DNA from: DATENM01 sp045807725
Lineage (GTDB): Bacteria; Acidobacteriota; Blastocatellia; UBA7656
Direction: 5' to 3'
Length of the DNA: 64,000 nt
NCBI GenBank assembly: GCA_045807725.1
Contig: JBJMGV010000074.1
Span: forward strand, 1 to 64,000
The position numbers and the translations under genes are program-made. The notes beneath the pieces are model-generated. The model did no database searches, was not told the DNA's origin, and worked only from the letters and a program-made list of their open reading frames with translations. Each line of letters opens with the position of its first letter. Within the stretch, counting starts at the first letter, position 1. This document shows positions 52,400 through 62,700 of the stretch, piece after piece.

Positions 52400-55003
52400 T
52401 TAACGGCTCGCCGCTTTGCCGGTGATGGCGCGGGCGGCGGGCGAGTCCTTCATCGGCAAGGTGAAGCGGCGGATGCCGTCATACTTGTACAACGCGTTGG
52501 CAACGGCAGGCGCGGTCGGGACTAAGCCGATCTCGCCGACGCCCTTCGCGCCATACGGGCCATCGGGGTGTTGATCTTCAATCATAATCAACTCGACTTC
52601 GGGCATATGGCGGGCGCGCAGCAAGCCTTGCGAGTTGACCGTCATCGTTTGCGGCACGCCGCCTTCGACGCGGAACTCTTCCGTCAACGCGTAACCCAAT
52701 CCCATATGAATCGAGCCTTCGATCTGCCCTTCGAGCAATGTGGGATTCATTACACGGCCCACATCATGCGCGGCGACGACTTTCTGAACGCGCCCATCGT
52801 CGTCGAGAATGACGACCTGCGTCGCAAAGCCATAAGCGAAATGCGTCTTCGGTCGCGCGGCGTTCGCCTCAAGCGAGGTCGTATCATCGATCAGCACTTC
52901 GCCGTAATAGGTGCGGCCCGCCAGGTCGCGCAACGTGCGACGCTCGTCGAGGTCGCGCTTCAGCTTGCGCGCCGCCTCCTGCACGCCGCGACAGCCGAGC
53001 ACCGTTCCGCGCGAGGCGGTCGTCTGGCCGCAATCAAGATCATACTTGGTGTCGGCGGCGACGAACGTAAAGACAGACGGCGGCAGCCCCGTCTCTTCGC
53101 AGGCGGTCTGCTGCAAGACCGTGAACAAGCCCTGCCCCATCTCGGTGTAGCCGGTATAGATGCCGACCGTGCCGTCATCGCGCACTTCGAGCATCGCCTT
53201 GCCATATTCGGGCAGGCCGTTGCCGATGCCAGTGTTCTTGACGCCGCAGGCGATGCCGGCATACTTGGCCGAGCGATAAATGTCGCGCACCGCTTCGAGC
53301 GTCTTCTTGATGCCGACCGAGGCTTCGAGCGGCTGGCCCGTGCAGAACACATCGCCGAGGTCGAGCGCGTTGCGGTAACGAATCTCCCAGCCATCAATGC
53401 CCACCTGCTCGGCGAGAATGTCGAGGAGCGATTCCATCGCAAAGGCCGATTGATTAGCGCCAAAGCCGCGCATCGCGCCGCACGGCGGATTGTTGGTGTA
53501 GACCGCAAGCGACGTAACATCTACATTGGAGACTTTGTACGGCCCTGTGCAATGGCCGGCGGCGCGCTCCAGCACCTTCGAGCCTACGGATGCGTACGCG
53601 CCCTTGTCGCCGACCATAAATGCGCGCACGGCGGTCAGGTGTCCCTGTTCATCACAGCCGACCGTGTAGGTCATCTTGATCGGGTGACGCTTGGGATGCA
53701 GGCGCAGGCTCTCTTCGCGGCTCAAGGTGAGCTTCACAGGTTTGCCGGTGACGCGCGCAAGCAGAGCGGTCTGCGCCTGCACGCTCATATCTTCTTTGCC
53801 GCCGAACGCGCCGCCGTTCGTAACCAATGTTACTTTGACCTTCTCTTGCGGCAAGCCCAAAAACGAAGCGATCTGCCGGCGGTCATCGAAGACGCCCTGG
53901 CCTTGCGTGTAGACTCGCAGCCCATCGTCTTCGGGCAGCGCGATGCAGGCTTCCGGCTCAAGGTACATATGTTCGATGAACTGCGTCTGGAAAGTATGCG
54001 AGACTACAAAGGCCGAATCGCGCAGCGCCGCGTCCACATCGCCGCGACGGATTTCGGATTTGCTGAGCAAGTTGCCCTTCTTGTGAATCGGCGGCGCGTC
54101 AGGCTTCAACGCATCTTCTGGAGTCGTCACCGGCTCGCGCACATCGTAATCGACTTCGATGGCGCGGGCCGCGCGCCGCGCCGTGCGCCGATCAACAGCG
54201 GCGACGGCGGCAATCACGTCGCCGACGTAGCGCGTCTCTTCGCCTTCGGCCACAAAGATCGGCCAGTCGTTGTAGATCAAGCCTTGATGACGCTGGCCCG
54301 GCGTGTCGGCGGCGGTGACGATAGCGATGACGCCGGGAATCTCGCGGGCGCGGCTGGCGTCTATGCGCTTGACCAGCGCGCGCGGATGTTCTGAGAGCAA
54401 GACCGCGCCGTGCAGCATATCGGGGAACGTCATATCGTCAACGTAAGGACGCTCGCCGAGCGCCAACTCGCGCGCTTCGTAACGCGGCAGGCGCGTGCCG
54501 ACTTTGCCGCTGGAATCGCATTCAGGTATCGATTCCCCGCGCAGCGCACAGGCGGCCAGCTTAATCGAATCGACAATCTTGACGTAGCCGGTGCAGCGGC
54601 AGTGATGCATGCTGAGGATGCGGTTGATCTGATCGTCGGTCGGCTCAGGCGATTTATCGAGCAGATGCTTGGCGCGCACGATAATGCCCGGCGTGCAGAA
54701 GCCGCATTGCAAGCCGCCGCCGACGATGAACGAATCGGCGAAGGTATCGCGCTCCAGTTCCGAGAAGCCTTCAAGCGTGAGGATGCGTTTGCCCGCCGCA
54801 TTCTTCGCCGGCACGGCGCACGCGACGATGGCGCGGTCGTCGATGATGACGGTGCAACAGCCGCACTGGCCGGTCGGGCTGCATCCGTCTTTCGGCGACA
54901 GCATGCCGCACTGATCGCGCAGCACTTCGAGCAGCGACATATCCTCTTCGATCTCGACCGCGCGCGGCTGATCGTTCAACGTGAACTCGATACAATTGGT
55001 CAT
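52400..55003 (-). CDS. fused [2Fe-2S]-molybdopterin hydroxylase, selenium-dependent xanthine dehydrogenase type
   Basis: 867 residues. Two iron-sulfur domains (GCSPTGQCGCCTVIIDD with a C-x5-C-x2-C spacing, and QCGFCTPGIIVRAKHLL with HHCRCTGY) are fused to the Mo-binding chain (LVTNGGAFGGKEDMSVQAQ, GAMRGFGANQSAFAMES, YTEMGQGLFTVLQQ, active-site Glu in GAKGVGEIGL). The fusion order and the C-x5-C variant fit the XdhD/selenium-dependent xanthine dehydrogenase branch. FAD would come from another chain, such as the one encoded at 42224-43081, or electrons may go elsewhere. Selenium use is inferred from family and from the SsnA and UGA-containing neighbours. Confidence 0.85.
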   Translation of the reverse strand: MTNCIEFTLNDQPRAVEIEEDMSLLEVLRDQCGMLSPKDGCSPTGQCGCCTVIIDDRAIVACAVPAKNAAGKRILTLEGFSELERDTFADSFIVGGGLQCGFCTPGIIVRAKHLLDKSPEPTDDQINRILSMHHCRCTGYVKIVDSIKLAACALRGESIPECDSSGKVGTRLPRYEARELALGERPYVDDMTFPDMLHGAVLLSEHPRALVKRIDASRAREIPGVIAIVTAADTPGQRHQGLIYNDWPIFVAEGEETRYVGDVIAAVAAVDRRTARRAARAIEVDYDVREPVTTPEDALKPDAPPIHKKGNLLSKSEIRRGDVDAALRDSAFVVSHTFQTQFIEHMYLEPEACIALPEDDGLRVYTQGQGVFDDRRQIASFLGLPQEKVKVTLVTNGGAFGGKEDMSVQAQTALLARVTGKPVKLTLSREESLRLHPKRHPIKMTYTVGCDEQGHLTAVRAFMVGDKGAYASVGSKVLERAAGHCTGPYKVSNVDVTSLAVYTNNPPCGAMRGFGANQSAFAMESLLDILAEQVGIDGWEIRYRNALDLGDVFCTGQPLEASVGIKKTLEAVRDIYRSAKYAGIACGVKNTGIGNGLPEYGKAMLEVRDDGTVGIYTGYTEMGQGLFTVLQQTACEETGLPPSVFTFVAADTKYDLDCGQTTASRGTVLGCRGVQEAARKLKRDLDERRTLRDLAGRTYYGEVLIDDTTSLEANAARPKTHFAYGFATQVVILDDDGRVQKVVAAHDVGRVMNPTLLEGQIEGSIHMGLGYALTEEFRVEGGVPQTMTVNSQGLLRARHMPEVELIMIEDQHPDGPYGAKGVGEIGLVPTAPAVANALYKYDGIRRFTLPMKDSPAARAITGKAASR

Positions 55004-55103
55004 AAGCCATCACCCTCGATCATCAAGCTGACTGCTTCTCAGTGCGGGCATTCTAGCATTTTCCAACGACCGGAGGCAGAGAAATTGAGGAAGGATTGAG
55101 GAA

Positions 55104-55207
55104 GGATTCAGGATTCAGGATTCAGGATTCAGAGAAGAATGGAGTCGCGGCGTACTGACTTCCTTTCCCTCCCTGAATCCTGAATCCTGAATCCTGAATC
55201 CTGAATC
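55104..55207. repeat. stop-proximal inverted repeat with GGATTCA heptamers
   Basis: Four GGATTCA copies (55104-55131) face five CTGAATC copies (55173-55207) across a 41-base loop. The pairing runs over 28 bp without mismatch. The right arm ends one base from the DUF3179 stop codon (TAA on the minus strand). Confidence 0.9.
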
Positions 55208-55208
55208 G

Positions 55209-56441
55209 TTAATACACCGCTGTGTCGGGATGATAGGTGCGCCAATCGAACCAGTAATCTTTCAGCGCCATGAGCTTGTGCAGTTGGCGACCGGCGAGCG
55301 GCCCACTGGTGGCGCGGCCCGCGAAGTCCCACGTGCTGCCAGTCTCGGCGTCGGTCAGTTGCGCGCCGCCTGGCTTTGCCGAGAAGGTCAGCGCCCGACT
55401 GTCTACACTGGAATCAAAGGCGCGGACAGATTTCTTACTTGCATCGAGCAGAATAATAATAGCCGTGTTGCCGAGCGTGTCGGCGACTGGCGCTTGCTGC
55501 GCGAGCTTCGCCATCGGGTAGGCTTTGGCCGCGTCATTGATCGTGATGCCGATGATCAGATCGCGCGGCTTCAGCGGGTCGTCGGCGCTCGCGGGCGTGA
55601 CGACCGGGAGCTTGGCGTAACGCTCTTCCCAGTCCGCCGGCTCGTACTTCGAGGCGACGCGCTCGTCCGGCTTCAACACGCGCCCGGCGGGTTGCTCGCG
55701 TTTCCAGACGGCGAACGGCAGTTCGTCGTGCGCGACGAGTTGCAAGTGTCTGCCTTTGAGCGGCCCGGCGATGCATTCGCCCGACACCTGCTGCCACCAC
55801 GAGCCGGTTTCGCGGTCGCTCATAATGAAGTTCTGATTGTTGATGCCGTGCAGCCGAAAGTTCAGCGTGCGGCCTTCAATGTTGCGTTCCCACACCAGAC
55901 CGGTGTGGCAGAGCGTTCAGTACGTCGCCACGATGGGCACGCCGCCCACCGTGTCCTCTACGACGTGGTGGTAAGCCATCTCGCGTATCGGGTAAGCCAC
56001 CGCTTCATCATTGATCGTGATCGTCATCACTTGATCGTCGCTGGCGACAAAAGTGGTGTCGCTTACATTAGCGAATGTAGCTGTCGGCAGCGGGTTGAAC
56101 ATCCACTCGAAATGATTCTGCCGCGCAAACCACGTGAGCAGCGTGGCGAGCGCGATCAACACGACCAGCGCCGTACGCTTGAACCAGCGCCCGCTGCGCC
56201 ACAAATAAAAGGTCAGCCCGATGGTCGCAATGAGACCGGCGACAGTAGCCAGCGGCGACCATCGTTTGAGATGAAACGCGATATCGATGGCGCGCGGCGT
56301 CTGGCTCTTGAACGGCATGATGAGAAAGACCGGGATGATAATCATTGCCAGCAACACAGCGGCAATCAGCAACAGAGTCAGCCACGCCAGTCGGCTATGC
56401 GCCGGTCGCCGCGACGCGCCCGCGCGTGAAACAGCATTCAT
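55209..56441 (-). CDS. DUF3179-domain membrane protein, probable selenoprotein (UGA = Sec175)
   Basis: One 410-residue gene read through an in-frame UGA at 55917-55919 (codon 175). ATG 56441 follows AAGGAG by seven bases. The N-terminal third has three to four membrane helices (residues 20-130). The DUF3179 domain starts near MTITINDEAVAYPIREMAYH and continues, across the UGA, as PIVATY-U-TLCHTGLVW, then RNIEGRTLNFRLHG and, later, a repeat-like second half (ITINDAAKAYPMAKLAQ). The UGA lies at a conserved-looking Cys position, giving a U-x-x-C redox pair. A hairpin after the UGA matches bacterial SECIS geometry. The frame, codon use and domain continue unchanged after the UGA, so a nonsense mutation is less likely. 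No Sec synthesis genes are in the window. Confidence 0.8.
55890..55908 (-). promoter_or_regulatory. SECIS-like stem-loop downstream of the UGA
   Basis: In the mRNA, CCACACC-GGUCU-GGUGUGG forms a perfect 7-bp stem with a five-base apical loop. The stem begins nine bases, and the loop 16 bases, after the UGA. The loop sequence GGUCU matches the core of the E. coli fdhF SECIS loop that SelB reads, with G in the first two loop positions. The distance is at the lower edge of the known bacterial range. Confidence 0.75.
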
Positions 56442-56513
56442 AAGATTCTCCTTTGGCCGAGGATTATGAACGGCGTGATGAAGCTGGCGCAAGCGAGGGC
56501 AGGAGAAATGAAG

Positions 56514-56608
56514 AAACCACAGATGAACACAGATGAACACGGATGAAAAGAGTGATGAAATCTCGGCTCTTTCTTCTATCTGTGTTTATCTGTGTTCATC
56601 TGTGGTTG
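56514..56608. repeat. stop-proximal inverted repeat with CACAGATGAA words
   Basis: AACCACAGATGAACACAGAT and onward (56514-56552) pairs with ATCTGTGTTCATCTGTGGTT and the preceding bases (56568-56608), with a short loop. The right arm ends two bases from the stop of the minus-strand TonB receptor gene. The period of the words is about ten rather than seven. Confidence 0.85.
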
Positions 56609-56610
56609 CT

Positions 56611-59148
56611 CTAAAACAGCACGTCGAAATCGAGCCGGAAACGACGTTTGTAGTTGCCGAAGAAGACGCCGTACTGCGGGTCGTCGATGTTGGCGTGGAC
56701 GCTGTACGGATTGAAGTGGTTCGTCAGGTTGAAGCCGCTCACCGACAGCCGCAGGCTGTACTTGTCGCTGACCTTGAAATCTTTCGACACTCTCGAATCA
56801 AGCGAGAAGAAGTGCGGGAAGCGCGTCGTGAACGGCAAGCCGACGTAATTCTGCGCCGCGTTCGTCACTGCGTATGGAAAGCCGTTGCGCCATTCGAGCA
56901 TCGGCGAGATGCGCATACGGTTCGGCAGCTTAATCATCCCCCAGGTCAGGAAGCGATTCGGCAGGTCGCTCGACAGGTTGCTGTACTGGTTCGCGCGCAC
57001 GACCGGGAAGGGGAAGTTGCCGAGGTAGTTGTTGAACTCGTTGATGTCGCCTTGCGAGCGGCTGCGCACGTAAGAGAAGAACAACTGCTGGCCGTCGGGC
57101 ATCTGCCAGCGCGTCGTCAACTCAAGCTGACGATAGCCGGCGCGGCCCGACCCGCGCATCACCAGCGCATCATTGCCCTGCACGGTGTCGGGCGTGATCG
57201 TGATAACGCCGTAGGAATTACTCTGCAAATAATTGGCCCGGACGCGCAGTTGTTTGGTGAACGGGTGTTCGACTTCGATGTTCCAGGTGGCGCTGTAAGG
57301 CGCGAAGTTGCCGGGGATGTCTTTGCTGAAGATGAACGGCTGCTTGCTGCGCTCGGCGCGGTCAGTGACGTTAGCGAAGCGGCGCGGGCCGTCGATGATT
57401 TCGCCGTTCGCGCCATAGGTCGTAATCACCTGCTCAGGGTAGCGGTTGAAGGAATAGACCATCAGCGGCACGCGATCATAGAACAAGCCGTAGCCGCCGC
57501 GAATCACCGTGTCGAGGTTGCGGAACGGCGTCAGCGCGATGCCTACGCGCGGCGCGACGCGCATCGTTTCAGTGATCCCTTGCCGGTCGAAACGCGTGCC
57601 GAGGTCAACCGCCAGCCGCGAGTTGACGACCCAGTGATCCTGCGCGAAGAAACCCATCTCAAGGTCTGAGCGGTCGAATACCTGGCCGCTGCCGACGAAC
57701 TCGATGCGACGGACGAGCTGCCCGCTCGCGTCAACGATATTGACGGGCCGCGCCTCGAAGTCGCCGCGATTGGTCGTGCGCGCGATGCTCGACCCGAACT
57801 TCAGATTGTGCACGCCCATCGTGTTGATCGGCGCGAGCGAATAGGTTTCGATGGACTCGATGCGCGAGGCGTGGCGGTCTTGATCGCTGAAGTAATTTCC
57901 GCTGTTGCCCTGCGGCGCGAGCGTCATTTCGTTCTGCCCCTGCCCCCAGACGCCGCCGTTGAAACGCTTGATGGCGAGCGTCGATTCGAGCAGGTTGTTG
58001 CCGATGGTCAGGCGATCTATCACCGTTGCCGTGTAGTCGTGCGCGTTGAGCGTCGGCGTCACCTCTTGCGGATTGAAGAACTCCAGGCCGACGAAACTCA
58101 TGCGGCGCGGCGCGGCGTGGAATGTCCCGGTCAGCGTGTGCAGGGACGACAGAATGTAGTCGAACTGCGTGAACGAGTTGAAGGATTCGCTCTTGCTTTC
58201 GTTGAATGGGAAGGGCAGCGTGCGCACGGGCCGCTTGGCCAGATCGTATTCGACGCCTTCCGAGAAGTAGAGCTTGTCTTTGATGAGCGGGCCGTTGAAG
58301 GTGAGGCGCGGCGAGGCTTCGCGGATGCCGCGCAGGTGGCCGCTCCAGATGCGAAACTCCGGCAGCGGGTCGTTGATCTCGAAGTCCCACTTGTTGCCGC
58401 CGCGACGGGTCTCGACCGAAACGACGCCGGCGGTGAAGCGACCATACTGCGCCAGGTACGGCGTCTTGTAGACGTTGATGGTTTCGACGCTATCGACCGG
58501 CACGGTGACGCCGAACTGACCCGTTGCCGGATCGGTCACGTCCGCCGAGTTGACGATCAGCGCGCTGCGGTGTTCGCCCTGGCCGGCAATCTTAATCTCG
58601 CCTTCCGGCGAGCGCACAACGCCCGGCACGAGCGGCAGCGTATCTTTGACGGTGGCGGGCTTGCCGGGCAATTCCTTGACGGTCGCGCGCGGCAATTCAT
58701 CAGCGACTGATGATCCCTTTTCGATCTGCGTATCAGCGCCGGCCTGCACGTTGACCGTGTCGCTGAGATTGACTTTGGCAACCACCGTGAAGGCAATCTC
58801 GACGGGCGCGCTGGCGGCCACCGTCACGTCGGGTTGGTTGAGCGTCTCAAGACCTTCTTTGGATATGACGACTTCATAGCTGCCGGGCGCGACGTTATTG
58901 AATTCGGCGACGCCTTTCTCGTTGGTCACTGTTCTGGCGACGACTGCGCCGTTTCGTTTCAACTCGACATTGACGGCGGCGACGGCCTGCTCGGCTTCGT
59001 CGTGCGTGGTCACGCGCACGGTCGCGGCAATGCGGGCCTGCCCGGCCATCAGGCTGAGAGGCAAGGCCAGCAGGAGCGCCAGTGCCGTGAATGACCGGGC
59101 CAGTTTATGAAGATGGGGGGAGCTGCGAAACTGCATAAAGCCGTTCAT
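56611..59148 (-). CDS. TonB-dependent receptor with carboxypeptidase-like N-terminal domain
   Basis: 845 residues. The signal peptide ends near LSLMAGQA. A CarboxypepD_reg-like domain (AATVRVTTHDEAEQAVAAV to ISKEGLETLNQPDV) covers about residues 35-125. The plug has LPGKPATVKDTLPLVPGVVR, IVNSADVTDPATGQFGV and VETRRGG. The barrel contains typical segments such as FFAQDHWVVNSRLAVDLGTRFD and GGYGLFYDRVPLM, ending in FRLDFDVLF with C-terminal Phe. It is the Oar-like class of receptor. AAAGGCAG precedes its ATG. The DUF3179 gene lies downstream across a hairpin repeat. Confidence 0.93.
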   Translation of the reverse strand: MNGFMQFRSSPHLHKLARSFTALALLLALPLSLMAGQARIAATVRVTTHDEAEQAVAAVNVELKRNGAVVARTVTNEKGVAEFNNVAPGSYEVVISKEGLETLNQPDVTVAASAPVEIAFTVVAKVNLSDTVNVQAGADTQIEKGSSVADELPRATVKELPGKPATVKDTLPLVPGVVRSPEGEIKIAGQGEHRSALIVNSADVTDPATGQFGVTVPVDSVETINVYKTPYLAQYGRFTAGVVSVETRRGGNKWDFEINDPLPEFRIWSGHLRGIREASPRLTFNGPLIKDKLYFSEGVEYDLAKRPVRTLPFPFNESKSESFNSFTQFDYILSSLHTLTGTFHAAPRRMSFVGLEFFNPQEVTPTLNAHDYTATVIDRLTIGNNLLESTLAIKRFNGGVWGQGQNEMTLAPQGNSGNYFSDQDRHASRIESIETYSLAPINTMGVHNLKFGSSIARTTNRGDFEARPVNIVDASGQLVRRIEFVGSGQVFDRSDLEMGFFAQDHWVVNSRLAVDLGTRFDRQGITETMRVAPRVGIALTPFRNLDTVIRGGYGLFYDRVPLMVYSFNRYPEQVITTYGANGEIIDGPRRFANVTDRAERSKQPFIFSKDIPGNFAPYSATWNIEVEHPFTKQLRVRANYLQSNSYGVITITPDTVQGNDALVMRGSGRAGYRQLELTTRWQMPDGQQLFFSYVRSRSQGDINEFNNYLGNFPFPVVRANQYSNLSSDLPNRFLTWGMIKLPNRMRISPMLEWRNGFPYAVTNAAQNYVGLPFTTRFPHFFSLDSRVSKDFKVSDKYSLRLSVSGFNLTNHFNPYSVHANIDDPQYGVFFGNYKRRFRLDFDVLF

Positions 59149-59722
59149 CGACTGCCTTTCTATTTTTGTCCTTTCAGTCCATCACGCCAAGAAAAATATG
59201 ATAACCGATCCGGCAAGCCTTAGCTACTGTTGCTTCCTGGCGCAAAGCCACGTCAAGTTAACGAATTCCAAACCGCCTGGTGAAAATGAATTCGCGGCTG
59301 ACTGCCGCGCCGCATCAGCCCCTACTACGCGGGCGGCGACGGGCCGGATTGCCGCCGCTCTGATAAACCTTGATGAATAGTCGAGCGTCGCGCGGCGATG
59401 ATCGTTCGTGCTGGCGTGCGCGGGGCATAAGCTCTTGCCAAAATGCACAAAACTATTGACTGAATCGAGCACTGCACGATAATGAGGTTGGTTCACTCGG
59501 TTTTCGCCCCGACCCGGGGACGCATGGTGCATGTTTTTTTGAGGCCCTGTCTGTGTTGCCCTCCCATTTGCCCCTCTAAAAAACGTTGCCGACACCGGCC
59601 CGCTAACCAGTTTTTGTATGACTGGGCGGCAACCGGAATGAGACCTGCCGCGCCGCAACGGCAGGGTAACTGAGAAAGCCGTCTCCGATAAGAAGAACGG
59701 CGAAGTGTAAGGAGAAACACTC
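59149..59722. promoter_or_regulatory. 574-base divergent region with a sigma70-like promoter and long 5' leader
   Basis: TTGACT (59456-59461), 16 bases, GATAAT (59478-59483) is a good promoter for the C25 peptidase, leaving a 5' leader of about 230 bases. The leader holds ACGGC/GCCGT (59658-59662, 59677-59681) and similar small stems but matches no riboswitch class I know. AAGGAG at 59709-59714 is the ribosome site. The part nearer the TonB gene shows no gene. Confidence 0.5.
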
Positions 59723-62700
59723 GTGTCTAAGCCACAACTCGTTCACCCATGCCTGCGTGCCTGGACCAAGCGCGCCTTGGCGCTCCAGGCCATCCTCCTC
59801 ACCTTTTTAATGACGTTTTCGCCTGCACAGGGACAGACGTGTGCGACGGCAGGCAAGGACGGCAGTGGCGGAAGCTTGACCGGCATCATCAACACCTACT
59901 ATCCGGGTACGGTATCGGCCAACGCCGGCGTGACTTCGATTACGCTGGGAACGGCGCGTGGCGCGACGACGCCGATCAGTTCGGGCGACATGCTGCTCGT
60001 CATACAGATGCAGGATGCAGCCATCGACAGCAGCAATAACAACAAGTATGGCGACGGCAACGGCGGCAACACCGGCGGCGGCTATAGTGCCGCGAACAAC
60101 GTCGGCAAGTACGAATTCGTCAAAGCGACCAGCGCCGTGCCGCTGACTGGCGGCAGCGTCAGCATTCAAGGTACAGGCACAGGCAGCGGTCTGCTGAATG
60201 CTTACACCAATGCCGACTATGTTGCCGGCACCAGTGGACAACGCCGCTTTCAAGTCGTGCGCGTGCCGCAGTACACCAGCGCGGCGACGAGTGGCGGGCT
60301 GACGGCGGCGGCTTGGAATGGCACGACTGGCGGCATCCTCGCGTTTGACGTGAAAGACACTCTGAATCTGAGCGGCACAGCGAGCGTGGACGGGCTGGGC
60401 TTTCGCGGCGGCGCTGGCTTGCAATTGCAGGGGGCCGGCGGAGCGAATACCGATTATCGCAACACCGCGCCGACGGCAGCGCAGCTAACCGCTAAGACCG
60501 GCTTTCATGGCTCGAAAGGCGAAGGCATTGCCGGCACGCCGCGCTACGTCTGGAATTCGGCGACCAGCGCCATCGTTGACACCGGCGTTGAAGGCTACCC
60601 GAACGGCAGCATGGGGCGAGGCGCGCCGGGCAATGCCGGCGGCGGCGGCACAGACGCCGATCCGAGTGCGGCCAATCCCGGCGGCAATGATCAGAACTCT
60701 GGCGGCGGCGGCGGCGCGAACGGCGGTAGTGGCGGCAGGGGTGGCAATAGCTGGAGCGCCAACACCGTCGTCGGCGGCATCGGCGGCATTGCTCTAACAG
60801 CCATCATCGGGCCGGGCCGCATCGTGATGGGTGGCGGCGGCGGCGCTGGCACACGCAACAACGATGACAACCTTACAGCAGCGGCGAGCGCCGCGGCTGG
60901 CGGCGGCATCGTCATCATTCGCGCCCGCAAGATTTTCGGCAGCGGCACAATCTCGGCCAATGGCGCGAACGCCTACAGCGGTACGCTCAACGATGGCGCA
61001 GGCGGCGGCGGCGCAGGCGGCAGCATCGTCGTCTTTGCCTTGAGCAGCACCCTGACCTCCTTAAACATTAGCGCCAATGGCGGCAGCGGCGGTGATGCGT
61101 GGCGCACACAGGCTGCGAATGGCACGCCGGGCGAACGGCACGGGCCGGGCGGCGGCGGCGGCGGCGGCGTCATCTTTACGCCAAGCGCGCCGGCCAGCCG
61201 CACCGTCAATGGCGGCGCGAACGGCGTCACCACTACCTCGGTTGAGGCCTATAACTCTACGGCGGGATCTCTCGGCACGACGGCCATCAACCTGACCTCC
61301 GGCCAGATACCCGGCGTTGCTTCCGGCGCGGAATGCTCATCGCCGACCGCCATAGACCTGATAAACTTCGCGGCGTCCACCGACCCGCGCGGCAATGTCC
61401 TATTGGAATGGAAGACAGGTTACGAAGTGAGCAACCTGGGCTTCAACCTCTACCGCGACGTGGGCGGCAAACGCACGCGGCTTAACAATTCACTGATCGG
61501 TGGCACGGCGCTGCTGGCCGGCGCGCGCACGCCCTTTACCGCCGGCTTCTCTTACGCGTGGATGGATCAGCTCGCTTCGCCCAAAGACCTGGCGACATAC
61601 TGGCTCGAAGATGTGGACGTGAACGGCAAGACGACAATGCGCGACCCTATCAGCGCGATGAGCGTCTACAGCTTACCGCCGCAATCGCAATCGCTGATGC
61701 TCAGTCAACTGCGCAGCAACGCGCCCGGCGCTACGAAGGAAACCGTTTCGGTCGTCACTTCGGCCACACGCGGCAAAGTGGGGCGGGTGTCGTCGCAGAG
61801 TCTGCAAACACAGTGGGACATAGCAAGCAAGCCGGGCGCGAAACTGCTCATCAACAAATCCGGCTGGTATCGCATCTCGCAACCCGAACTCGTCGCCGCT
61901 GGCTTCGATGTCTCCAAAGACCCGCGCTTCTATCAACTCTTCGTTGACGGCTCAGAGTTGCCTTTGCTCATCAACGGCGGCCAAAGCGGCAGACTCGACC
62001 CTGCCGACTCCATCGAGTTCTATGCCGCCGCTGTCGATTCTCCCTCGACCAACCTGCGCGCCTTCTATCTCACCAACGGTCAGCAGCCGGGCCGCCGCCT
62101 CTCGCAATTGCCCTTCAGCGAAGGCAAGCCCTCAAGCCGCGCCAGCTTCACCGCCTCAGTCGAACGCCGCGACCACTTCTTGTACTTGCCTTCGCTCAAC
62201 AACGGCGACGCCGAAAACTGGTTTGGCGCGCTCATCTCGGCGACTCCTTACGCTCACACGCTGACGCTGGCCAACCTCGATCCTGATGCCAAGGAGGCGG
62301 CCACTCTCGAAGTCGCTTTGCAGGGACTCGGCACGGCTTCGCCGCCGCAGCCGCACCTCATCCGCGTGCAGGTCAACGGTCAGGAGGTCGGCACGGTGAG
62401 CTTTGCCGGGCCGACGCATCAGGTGGCGCAGTTCAGTCTCAGCGCCGGTCTGCTGCAAGAAGGCGCAAACAGCGTGACGCTGACAGCGACCGGCGGCAGC
62501 GGCGATTACGGCGCCGTTGACTGGCTGCGGCTGAGTTACGGGCATCGCTTCCAAGCCGACCAGAACGCGCTGCTGCTGGTGGCCAGACAAGACGAGCAGG
62601 TGCAGGTCAGCGGGTTTACGACCGCCGTGGTGCGGGTGATGGATGTGACGGACGAGACCAATCCGGTGGAGCTTGGGGCGAAGGTGGAGCTGGTCAATCG

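Noticed and set aside
52568..54394. Long open frame on the plus strand (about 600 codons)
   Set aside because: It is antisense to the fused Mo hydroxylase, whose motifs are intact, and has no recognisable protein content; GC-rich codons leave long antisense frames open.
55209..56441. Two separate genes or a DUF3179 pseudogene
   Set aside because: The two frames are the same frame, split only by UGA, with one continuous domain, a Cys-position context and a SECIS-like hairpin, so a single selenoprotein explains more.
59658..59681. Thiamine pyrophosphate riboswitch (CTGAGA at 59670)
   Set aside because: Only the CTGAGA hexamer is present; the other conserved TPP segments are missing and the downstream gene is a peptidase.
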